Source: Colwellia sp. (lineage in GTDB: Bacteria; Pseudomonadota; Gammaproteobacteria; Enterobacterales; Alteromonadaceae). From it: a stretch of DNA of 64,000 bases. This document shows positions 9,533 to 16,262 of the stretch, piece by piece. The position numbers were made by a program, and so were the translations under genes. Below the pieces are notes generated by a model. It was given only the letters and a program-made list of their open reading frames with translations. It was not told where the DNA came from and did not search any database. Location of the stretch: contig JABSOW010000006.1 of the NCBI GenBank assembly GCA_013215465.1, positions 141,425-205,424 on the forward strand. The letters run 5' to 3'. Each line of letters opens with the position of its first letter. Position 1 is the stretch's first letter.

Positions 9533-9609
9533 TGTACTTAAGTTATAACTTTCGTACACCTTACAAACTCAATGTACGAAAGTCAATAAAAAACATTAAG
9601 TACATGTAC
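9533..9609. promoter_or_regulatory. Nested inverted repeats at the serine recombinase promoter (candidate res/operator)
   Basis: Three symmetric elements nearly share a centre. The outer repeat is TGTACTTAA (9533-9541) with TTAAGTACA (9596-9604). The inner repeat is CTTTCGTACA (9549-9558) with TGTACGAAAG (9573-9582). A further 10-bp palindrome GTACATGTAC lies at 9600-9609. All are built around GTAC half-sites and lie just upstream of the recombinase start. Serine resolvases commonly bind several inverted subsites next to their own gene, so this is a candidate res site and autoregulatory operator. The repeats are seen directly; the function is inferred. Confidence 0.6.
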
Positions 9610-9755
9610 GCAATGATAATGCATATATAGTACACAAAAAATGGTTATCTGAATCTTTGTAACAAAAATCAATTGATATGTTTATTTTATTAAAAATAAT
9701 TTTTATTCACTATTTAAAAATAAAAAACCAAGTATTCCAAGTAATTAACAATAAT

Positions 9756-9780
9756 TATAGGTATACAATGAATACCTATA
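9756..9780. promoter_or_regulatory. Inverted repeat upstream of the KfrA-like gene (candidate operator)
   Basis: TATAGGTAT-N7-ATACCTATA is a perfect 9-bp inverted repeat about 130 nt upstream of the KfrA-like start. A related sequence (ACCTATAGGTACACATCGCATACCTAAG, near 12328-12355) lies upstream of the KfrA-headed integrase pseudogene. KfrA proteins are known to bind repeats at their own promoter, so autoregulation is a reasonable inference. Confidence 0.5.
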
Positions 9781-9839
9781 AGCCATTGATATCTAAGAAT
9801 TTAATTTTGACTTACTTCAAAGGTTAGATTATATTCCCA

Positions 9840-9894
9840 GTTACTTACTTAGTTACTTAGTTACTTAGTTACTTAGTTAGTTAGTTAGTTAGTT
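9840..9894 (+). repeat. TTAG / TTACTTAG tandem repeat before the KfrA-like start
   Basis: About 55 bp consist of repeated TTACTTAG units that pass into pure TTAG units, ending 15 nt before the ATG at 9910 and abutting the ribosome site AGAGGA. Short-unit tandem repeats of this kind change length by strand slippage. Here they would alter promoter spacing or the 5' leader rather than the reading frame. The repeat is seen directly; phase variation is inference. Confidence 0.85.
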
Positions 9895-9909
9895 AAAAGA
9901 GGATAACTT

Positions 9910-10896
9910 ATGAATGATGTTGTAAAAGAAAAGAATAAAATGGGTCGGAAGGTCACTTTAACACCCGATAAAATCATTGAGACTATAAAAGAGCTTCAAA
10001 ATGATAAGCGAGATGTTACACCTTGTACTATACGAAAAAGTATAGGCTCCGGTGGCCTAGGTAATATTAGTAGTGTTTTGCAATCTTATTTAAAAGAGCA
10101 ACGTGGAATATCTCTATCTGAAAGCGAACCCCAAGAGACTCACATATTACCTCCAGCTCTTGAAGATAAATTAAATATGATACTAAGTGATCTTTCTCAG
10201 CAACTAAATAATTTTTCATTAGAAAGCGATCAGTTAGCAACTAATATTGCAGAGAAAAAAGCAAGATCTGCCTATGAAAATATAATTCAACACAATCAAC
10301 AAATAAATGGTGAGCTAACTCTAACCATCAAAATTTTTGATGAAATTGAAGTCAAAAATGATGAAATGACTGAACAAATAACAGAAATTCAAATAATGCT
10401 TGAAAATGAACAAATTAAATCATCAGCTTTAGATGCAAGTTTAAGTAAAGCTAATGACGAATCAACTAGGTTAAACCTACTGGTATCAGAGACAAAAGTT
10501 AGCTTATCTACGTCAGAAACAAAAAATAAATCTCTTGAAAAATTGATTACAAAAGCTGAAACAAGATTAGAAGGTTCAATAACGGATAAAGAAATTGCAG
10601 TTAAAGAATCGATTAAAACAATTACTCAACTCACTCAAATTGAATCCGAACTATTACACGCTAAAGAACATATTTCACAACTACAAACAGGCATCACACA
10701 AGTAAAATCTGAAGCGAAAGAACAAGTATCTGAAATACAAAATATCAACTCAAATTTAATGACTGAGTTAAACGAAAGTAAGGAGAAGCTAATATCAACT
10801 ACGACAACTCTTTCAGCCCAAAAAGAACTAATGAATGAAAAAGATAAAAGAATAGTAGATCTTGTAAATCAACGTAAAGCACCAGTAAAAAGCTAA
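9910..10896 (+). CDS. KfrA-like DNA-binding coiled-coil protein
   Basis: The protein is 328 residues. Residues ~10-70 match the KfrA N-terminal domain (GRKVTLTPDKIIETIKELQ, then VTPCTIRKSIGSGGLGNISSVLQSYL), a winged-helix DNA-binding fold known from plasmid KfrA proteins. The rest, ~85-320, is a long Glu/Lys/Ser/Gln-rich coiled coil. KfrA binds its own operator and has been linked to plasmid partition and stability; in an integrated element it may organise or silence the element's DNA. The start at 9910 has AGAGGATAACTT upstream. Expression is likely affected by the tandem repeat just before it and by the inverted repeat at 9756-9780. A duplicated copy of its leader and first ~35 codons heads the integrase pseudogene at 12447. 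Confidence 0.8.
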   Translation: MNDVVKEKNKMGRKVTLTPDKIIETIKELQNDKRDVTPCTIRKSIGSGGLGNISSVLQSYLKEQRGISLSESEPQETHILPPALEDKLNMILSDLSQQLNNFSLESDQLATNIAEKKARSAYENIIQHNQQINGELTLTIKIFDEIEVKNDEMTEQITEIQIMLENEQIKSSALDASLSKANDESTRLNLLVSETKVSLSTSETKNKSLEKLITKAETRLEGSITDKEIAVKESIKTITQLTQIESELLHAKEHISQLQTGITQVKSEAKEQVSEIQNINSNLMTELNESKEKLISTTTTLSAQKELMNEKDKRIVDLVNQRKAPVKS

Positions 10897-10900
10897 TTTA

Positions 10901-11398
10901 ATGGATATCATTATGTATACAATTGAAGATATAAATAAAATGAAATACTCAACAGAAACTTCAGCTTATAACATCATTGGCGATAAAATAAATGGCATTG
11001 CTGGGATCTATAAAATTGGTATTGAAGCGCTTGGTGAAAAAGGAGGAGTTCAAATTGGAATTTCTTGTTATAGAGAACATAGAGGTCCGTCGATTCATTT
11101 TTCAACAAATAAAATTAATAATGTATTTCTCACTGAAGTTCCAAATGGATTAATGATGACAGTGTCTTGTAACTTAACAGTCGAAATAGGGAGTTGGAGC
11201 TATGTAAGAGCAACTTTTTCAAGACTAATTTACAATATTAACTATACATCTCTGCGCTATATTACTGAAATTAAGAACATAATAGATGACCACATAATTA
11301 TTGATGAGATAATGAAAACAATAATCACTGGAAGGCTATTTTTCATAAGCGCTGATAACTTACTCAAACATAATATCGATGAAAAAGTAATAACTTAA
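10901..11398 (+). CDS. Hypothetical protein
   Basis: The 165-residue ORF starts 4 nt after the KfrA-like stop. The ATG at 10901 or the one at 10913 (MYTIEDINKMKYST) could be used; neither has a strong ribosome site, so coupling to the upstream gene is likely. The sequence alternates beta-like segments (GGVQIGISCYREHRG, GLMMTVSCNLTVEIGSW) with a helical end, and has no signal peptide or membrane span. I do not recognise the family. Co-transcription with a KfrA-like gene suggests a partner role, by inference only. Confidence 0.55.
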   Translation: MDIIMYTIEDINKMKYSTETSAYNIIGDKINGIAGIYKIGIEALGEKGGVQIGISCYREHRGPSIHFSTNKINNVFLTEVPNGLMMTVSCNLTVEIGSWSYVRATFSRLIYNINYTSLRYITEIKNIIDDHIIIDEIMKTIITGRLFFISADNLLKHNIDEKVIT

Positions 11399-11542
11399 CC
11401 ACTTGCCAACTACAATATTTAAACTTAAGTAGCTAATTCCGCAGTCTACTGCGGTGATTCAATAAATACGACTGCATAACCTAAAGGTTAAGTACTATTT
11501 TGCAGGTAATACTGCTTTTCCAATGAAATAGGATTACTCACA

Positions 11543-11839
11543 ATGAAGAACTATGCCTCTTATTCTCCACTGTTTACAACTCTTTATGATGAAACTCAGC
11601 CTGTAGGTAATATAGGCAGAGGTTGTCATTATTCAATACTCAGAGCGGCACAATCTCTAGACCTAAAGCTTGAGCCTGAAATACAAATCACAGCTCAGGA
11701 TTTTTGTGTTATTTGGGACGAAGATCATGATGACCGAATTATGGATGTAATAGAGGAGCTTTATATTCAAAACCTGTTAGCGCCAATTCTATTTATTGGT
11801 GAGCGAAAAGGCAGTGTGACGGTGATCTTAGATAAATAG
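11543..11839 (+). CDS. Small acidic hypothetical protein
   Basis: The 98-residue ORF has a plausible ribosome site (ATAGGATTACTCACA) before its ATG. The product is compact and acidic, with WDEDHDDRIMDVIEELY in the centre and a C-terminal beta-like end (APILFIGERKGSVTVIL). There is no transmembrane segment or recognised domain. Upstream (11399-11542) lie short inverted bits (CCGCAGTCTACTGCGG; AACCTAAAGGTT) that could be promoter-proximal hairpins. Small proteins of this shape are common accessory-island cargo, but no function can be supported. Confidence 0.6.
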   Translation: MKNYASYSPLFTTLYDETQPVGNIGRGCHYSILRAAQSLDLKLEPEIQITAQDFCVIWDEDHDDRIMDVIEELYIQNLLAPILFIGERKGSVTVILDK

Positions 11840-12446
11840 TTCTATGATGATAAAACTTTACATTCATATTTTAAAAGTCAGCTCATGATGATAGTGGAAA
11901 GCCAAAACGATCCCTGGTCGTCGAAAATAGGTTACTTTGATATGGACACTGGGGTGATCAACGCTGATTCTTTGATTCTTTGATTCATGACTCAACTCCA
12001 AGAGTGGTTATCTACCTTCGCCACATAGTCAGCCTTTGGGTTCTAGGGTTAAAAGAGTATAAAGTGCCTACATGTTGGCGTCATGATGATCCACCTGTAG
12101 AGCAACATCTAAACCTATACCCAGACCAAACTCTTGTCGAAGATGAACAGATCCCATTTTAGACACCAAGCCCCGAAATGACTTTATGTTGGCTTCTTTT
12201 GAAGGCAACCGGGGGATATTGTTAAATTACATCAATATTTGATCCAGTGTGCTATTACCGTGTTAGATGATAGAAACACAACTCCTAGAATGATTTTTTC
12301 TGATTGTAAATATAAAAAACATTAAGACCTATAGGTACACATCGCATACCTAAGTGGTTGTTTAAACTAACTTATACCAATAAATTAATATTGGTTTATA
12401 TAAAATAACAGACTATAGTCCTACTTAATTAACAAGAGGAAAACTT
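11840..12446. other. 600-bp stretch without an intact gene; decayed coding DNA
   Basis: Short open pieces are visible in shifting frames, for example a 32-codon ORF beginning MMIVESQNDPWSSKIGYFDMD and the 60-codon track ORF at 11980. None has a ribosome site or family match. The last ~120 bp repeat features of the DNA upstream of the KfrA-like gene: an AGGTA...TACCT element near 12328-12355 and the AAGAGGAAAACTT ribosome site. I read it as a decayed gene followed by a duplicated KfrA promoter region. Confidence 0.4.
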
Positions 12447-13010
12447 ATGAAAGATGTAAAAAAAGAAAAAAAGAAATTGGTCGAAAAAACAATTTTTACA
12501 CCAGATAAAAATAGTACGACTATAAAAACTCATCAAAAAGAAGGCAGTAATATTATTCCGTACATTACTAAATTACTTGAAAAATTATTATCTTCAGGTA
12601 AAGAACAAGTACACGATATTTGTTTTTTTATGCTTAATACTGGCTTTCGTTTTACTGAAATAATAGATATCAAATTTTCTGACATTGACTTTACCACGGC
12701 TACATTAAAAATCGGAGTAGCTAAAAGTAGTCTACCCAAAGAAGAAAAAGTTAACATAAAGCTAAATCATAAATCTTTAACACTATTAGCAAAAATTCGC
12801 GATCAATATCCAAACAATACGTGGGTATTTCAAGCAAAAAATAGTAATAAAATAAATAAAAAGCCTCGGAGTTTGAGCCGACAGGTTGTGATTAATACAA
12901 TTAAGCAAGCTAATCAGTATTTGGAGCAGAAGCTAAGTTTCCCCCTGTGTCAGGATTGTTGTCGCCTCAATTAATTTTATAAATAAACAGAGGGCGGTAA
13001 GTTTAAGTTA

Positions 13011-13511
13011 GTGGATTATCAAAGGTATTCAAGTCAATTTAAAGAAGCAATATTAAACAAGCTTAGTCAAAGTGGCTTATCAGTCAGAAAGTTTGCAGAG
13101 CAAGAAGGCATTAATATTTCAACAATGTATAGTTGGCAAAAGCAATTTAATACCTCAGGTTTAAACGTGTCAAAAGTAAGTTCATCAGATAAATGGTCAA
13201 GTGAGGAAAAGTTTGCAGTTGTATTGGAAACCGCAACACTGTCGGCAGTTGAGTTAAGTGAGTATTGTCGAGTTAAAGGTTTATATCCTGAGCAAATAAA
13301 AGCATGGAAACAAGCCTGTATCGCAGGCAACACAGCTACTAAGCAGGTAAAAAGAGCAAAGACTACGCCAGAGCAAAAGTCTGACAAAAGTCGTATTAAA
13401 GAGTTAGAGCGTGAACTGCGCAGAAAAGAAAAAGCCTTAGCAGAAACAGCGGCATTGCTTGTATTAGGAAAAAAGTTCGATGCCTATTGGAAGGAAAAAG
13501 AGGGCAGCTAA
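13011..13511 (+). CDS. IS3-family transposase OrfA
   Basis: The product is 166 residues. It holds two helix-turn-helix units, one around KFAEQEGINISTMYSWQKQF and a second around ELSEYCRVKGLYPEQIKAWK. A Leu/Glu-rich helix follows (RIKELERELRRKEKALAETAAL), the leucine-zipper region used for OrfA/OrfAB multimerisation in IS3 elements. The track start at 13011 is GTG (GTGGATTATCAA), preceded by AGAGGGCGGTAAG. OrfA alone normally binds the IS ends and represses transposition. The A AAA AAG heptamer near its end allows fusion to OrfB. Confidence 0.9.
   Translation: MDYQRYSSQFKEAILNKLSQSGLSVRKFAEQEGINISTMYSWQKQFNTSGLNVSKVSSSDKWSSEEKFAVVLETATLSAVELSEYCRVKGLYPEQIKAWKQACIAGNTATKQVKRAKTTPEQKSDKSRIKELERELRRKEKALAETAALLVLGKKFDAYWKEKEGS
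13469..13475 (+). other. -1 programmed frameshift heptamer A AAA AAG
   Basis: AAAAAAG sits with AAA (13470-13472) and AAG (13473-13475) as zero-frame codons of orfA, the canonical A_AAA_AAG phasing. After slipping back one base the frame is open through the orfB TTG at 13487 to its end, giving an OrfAB fusion transposase. The phase is seen directly; use of the site follows from IS3 biology. Confidence 0.8.
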
Positions 13512-14551
13512 TTTCGCTGACCGATAGGCAAAATCATGCACAGTTGGTCGGCACAGCCGTAGCGTCGGGTGCGAGGCAAGATAAGGCCTGTGAAGTGATT
13601 GGTTTCTCAACAAGAACTTTACAGCGTTGGCGAATAGATGGGGAAATTGGCGCAGATAAAAGGCCAACAGCAACTAGATCTGAGCCTGGGAACAAACTGA
13701 GTAAAGCTGAAAGACGAGCAGTGATTGATGTTTGTAACAGCGAAGAGTTTGCCTCATTACCGCCAAGCCAGATTGTACCGATACTCGCCGATAGAGGTGA
13801 ATATATCGCCTCTGAGTCGAGTTTTTACCGCCTATTAAACGCTGAAAACATGTTGCATCACCGAGGTAAAGCTAAGCCGCGAAATATCCATAAAAAGCCA
13901 ACAAGTTATACGGCTAAAAAAGCGAAGGAAGTGTGGAGTTGGGATATCAGCTACATGCCTACAACCGTGATAGGCAAACACTATTACCTGTATATGATTG
14001 AAGATATTTACAGCCGTAAAGTAGTGGGCTGGGAAGTTCACTACAACGAAACAGGTGAGCAAGCGGCAGCACTACTAGAGCGTAGTGTTTGGGCAGAGAA
14101 ATGCTTGAAGAAAAACTTAGTATTGCACTCTGATAATGGAGCACCTATGAAGAGTCTGACGATGCGAGCTAAGATGTACGATTTAGGTGTTGTTACCTCA
14201 CGCAGTCGCCCCAGGGTAAGTAACGATAATCCGTACTCAGAATCACTGTTTAGAACGGTAAAGTATCATCCTCGTTGGCCTAGTGAAGGTTTCAAATCGT
14301 TAGATGAAGCCAGAAAATGGGTAAAAGAATTTGTTTATTGGTACAACAATGAGCATCGTCATAGCAGGATAAAATTTGTAACACCGAGCCAGAGACACGA
14401 TGGTCTTGATGTTGGGATACTGGCGAAGCGAAAAGAGTTATATCAGACAAAAAGAAATGAGCATCCTGAGCGATGGTCAAAAGAAGAAAGAAACTGGCAG
14501 CCAATAGGTGTTGTGGAGTTAAATCCAGAGCAACATAAAGAAGCTGCTTAA
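13487..14551 (+). CDS. IS3-family transposase OrfB (rve/DDE catalytic domain)
   Basis: The product is 354 residues. It has an HTH_21-like N-terminal part and an integrase core with the DDE residues in WSWDISYM (first Asp), LHSDNGAPM (second Asp) and NDNPYSESLFRTVKY (Glu). The C-terminal WVKEFVYWYNNEHRHSRIKFVTP block is typical of IS3 OrfB. The listed start is a TTG inside orfA, but the functional product is probably the OrfAB fusion made at 13469-13475. Its frame is -1 relative to orfA, as expected. No truncation is visible. Confidence 0.93.
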   Translation: MEGKRGQLISLTDRQNHAQLVGTAVASGARQDKACEVIGFSTRTLQRWRIDGEIGADKRPTATRSEPGNKLSKAERRAVIDVCNSEEFASLPPSQIVPILADRGEYIASESSFYRLLNAENMLHHRGKAKPRNIHKKPTSYTAKKAKEVWSWDISYMPTTVIGKHYYLYMIEDIYSRKVVGWEVHYNETGEQAAALLERSVWAEKCLKKNLVLHSDNGAPMKSLTMRAKMYDLGVVTSRSRPRVSNDNPYSESLFRTVKYHPRWPSEGFKSLDEARKWVKEFVYWYNNEHRHSRIKFVTPSQRHDGLDVGILAKRKELYQTKRNEHPERWSKEERNWQPIGVVELNPEQHKEAA

Positions 14552-14766
14552 CAATTTAGGCGACAACTGTCTTGAAAAACACCGGTTTCAATAGCTTCAG
14601 ACAAGCTTATACAACATCTTACTTTCGCGATATGCATGATATTAAAAATACTTTAGGCCATGAATGTATTAACACGACATTAAAGTATATAAAAAAATAG
14701 CGCTATATTATTTATTAATGAAATGAATGGTCAATTTACAATAGTTTGACCATTCCTATAGAGTAC

Positions 14767-14961
14767 ATGTACAAAGGTGCTTATGAGAATACTGTAGGAC
14801 GATTCACTCGATGGACAGCTAACACAGTCACACCTGAAGAGAATATTATCAAAGATGCCCACAGAGCATACAGTGAACTTATATTTCATGAAGCATGGTA
14901 TGAATTTGATTTTGCCTACTGGCTTAAAAAGGTATGGGTCGAACCCAAGCTGTTTACCTAA
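14767..14961 (+). CDS. Small ORF, possibly a gene fragment
   Basis: From the ATG at 14767 the frame encodes 64 residues (MYKGAYENTVGRFTRWTAN...), rich in aromatic residues. No ribosome site is clear. The DNA on both sides is non-coding, and a strong terminator lies ~100 bp downstream. The amino-acid composition looks protein-like, but I recognise no family, and it may be a remnant left beside the broken integrase. Confidence 0.25.
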   Translation: MYKGAYENTVGRFTRWTANTVTPEENIIKDAHRAYSELIFHEAWYEFDFAYWLKKVWVEPKLFT

Positions 14962-15063
14962 CGTGGATCTAACCAAAGATTCAATAAAAACTACAAAAGC
15001 CCTATACAACCTTCAAGGCGATACGGATACGTGGATCTAAATAAATTTCACGAATTATAAAGT

Positions 15064-15097
15064 AAAAAAAGCCTACATAATAATGTAGGCTTTTTCG
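15064..15097. terminator. Bidirectional rho-independent terminator
   Basis: AAAAA-GCCTACAT-AATA-ATGTAGGC-TTTTT is a perfect 8-bp stem with a 4-nt loop, flanked by A and T runs. It therefore works on both strands and separates the IS/integrase remnant from the WYL gene, which ends at 15192 on the minus strand. Confidence 0.9.
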
Positions 15098-15191
15098 TTT
15101 TATTACTACAAATTTTCATTTGAATTTTTAATCTTCAATCAAAATTAACAATATATTATTTTTAATTTTTACATAGGTTAAAACTTAATAT

Positions 15192-16073
15192 TTAATTAAG
15201 CTTATATCCCGGTGCTAATAACATTGTTTCAATAGTCGAATCAATTTTTTCTGGATATTTTAATGCTAGTTGATATTCCATCCCTTTAAGGGAGTAATCT
15301 GTACTGCAATCAACATTCCAACGCCTCAGTACATACCCTAAATTAGCTTTTCTTAGCGATATTAATCTGCTACCACAAGTCATTCCATAATCGATCTCTA
15401 TAGTTTCTTTGTTTAAAATATTAGGATGTGGAATTAATTCAATTTCAATAAATTCGTTCCAATACTTATCGTTACTCGAAAGTTCATGTTCCAAGGCAAA
15501 ATCTATTGTCATTTTAGCTTTTTCAATGCGAGTAACAACGAAATCTGTAAACCGTTCACGTTTTCTATCCCACGCTCTTACATGCCATCTTAGCCCTGTA
15601 TCAACCAGAGAAAAGGGAATTATTTCTCTGGTTGTTTTTCCACTACTCACTGAATTATAAGTTATCTCAACTACTCTATTTAATTTCATAGCCCTAGTTA
15701 AAATAGATACGATTTTTATGTCTGGCTGATTCAATTGATGTGGCGTATCACATTGTAACCCTGATACTTCATAACCCTTTAATCCGTCCCCAAACCCCTC
15801 TGCCAAGGTAGATAACACTCTATTAGTTGAATATTCAAATATAGGTTTAAATTTTTCTGCTGGAACGTAACATCTATTTCTAGTGTCATATTGTAAATTA
15901 TTTGGAGCCAAATCATTGTACTTGGTAAAGTCTCTTGTTGCGGCAGCATCCTTTATGCCAAACCTTGTAATCAAGTCCTTTCTTCCTGCGCTTCCAAAAA
16001 AATAAGCCTTAAATTCAATATGGGCAAGCCGTTCTTTTTGAATTTTTGTTAGCTCTTGAATTAACTTATTCAT
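15192..16073 (-). CDS. CapW/BrxR-family WYL-domain transcriptional regulator
   Basis: The protein is 293 residues. An N-terminal winged helix-turn-helix (FGSAGRKDLITRFGIKDAAATRDF, ~28-52) is followed by a WYL domain (~120-205: VVEITYNSVSSGKTTREIIP, LVDTGLRWHVRAWDR) and a C-terminal WCX-like extension. This order and length fit the BrxR/CapW repressors that control BREX, CBASS and other defence operons. The gene is divergent from the MBL/E2-E1-JAB operon, with a 189-bp shared promoter region holding a good inverted-repeat operator over the -35 box. I infer that it represses that operon and releases it on damage or infection. A paralogue with the same layout lies at 37979. Confidence 0.88.
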   Translation of the reverse strand: MNKLIQELTKIQKERLAHIEFKAYFFGSAGRKDLITRFGIKDAAATRDFTKYNDLAPNNLQYDTRNRCYVPAEKFKPIFEYSTNRVLSTLAEGFGDGLKGYEVSGLQCDTPHQLNQPDIKIVSILTRAMKLNRVVEITYNSVSSGKTTREIIPFSLVDTGLRWHVRAWDRKRERFTDFVVTRIEKAKMTIDFALEHELSSNDKYWNEFIEIELIPHPNILNKETIEIDYGMTCGSRLISLRKANLGYVLRRWNVDCSTDYSLKGMEYQLALKYPEKIDSTIETMLLAPGYKLN

Positions 16074-16132
16074 TATTTAATTCCAAATTTGTATCAATGA
16101 ATTAAATATAGACCATACAATTGATTTAGTAA

Positions 16133-16189
16133 ATACATTTGGTTGACATCATCAAATGTATGATGGTAAAATTTAACCTTAATTAAGGT
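16133..16189 (+). promoter_or_regulatory. Promoter with overlapping operator for the MBL/E2-E1-JAB operon
   Basis: A perfect -35 TTGACA (16143-16148) and a -10 TAAAAT (16167-16172) are spaced by 18 bp. A perfect 9-bp inverted repeat, ATACATTTG (16133-16141) and CAAATGTAT (16153-16161), encloses the -35. A second palindrome, ACCTTAATTAAGGT (16176-16189), covers the expected transcription start. The layout predicts repression by the divergently encoded WYL protein. Sites are seen directly; the regulator assignment is inferred. Confidence 0.7.
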
Positions 16190-16262
16190 AGGGATATATA
16201 GGTGTTTTGCTGTTGCCTTTTATTCATAATTTTTAAAATTAATTATTTTAGAGGTAAATAGC

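Larger units (their letters stand above)
12950..14575 (+). mobile_element. IS3-family insertion sequence
   Basis: The terminal inverted repeats are TCAGGATTGTTGTCGCCTCAATT at the left (12950) and the reverse complement of TCAAGACAGTTGTCGCCTAAATT at the right (ending 14575). They match at 19 of 23 positions, including an unbroken GTTGTCGCCT. The element is about 1.63 kb and holds overlapping orfA and orfB with a -1 slippery heptamer, all typical of the IS3 family. The exact outer base and a target duplication could not be fixed by eye. It interrupts an integrase gene whose two halves are still readable. All reading frames look intact, so the copy may be active. Confidence 0.9.
12447..14700 (+). 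pseudogene. Tyrosine recombinase gene with KfrA-like head, split by an IS3-family element
   Basis: The left piece (12447-12949) starts with a leader and ~35 codons resembling the KfrA-like gene (MKDVKKEKKKLVEKTIFTPDK against MNDVVKEKNKMGRKVTLTPDK). It then becomes an integrase catalytic domain: MLNTGFRFTEIIDIKFSDID with box I Arg, then a beta hairpin with Lys. The IS begins just after KLSF. The right piece (14576-14700) resumes the fold as NTGFNSFRQAYTTSYF (box II, Asn in place of His) and LGHECINTTLKYIKK ending at TAG. Joined, it is a minimal recombinase of about 215 residues. The KfrA-derived start suggests an earlier recombination event fused two genes. The IS insertion makes it inactive. 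Confidence 0.85.

Noticed and set aside
11980-12162. Track ORF of 60 aa
   Set aside because: No ribosome site or family, and it lies in DNA with broken frames on all sides; treated as decayed sequence.
14731-15040. Track ORFs of 92 aa (minus) and 61 aa (plus)
   Set aside because: Opposite-strand and alternate-frame shadows of the small frame at 14767 without ribosome sites.
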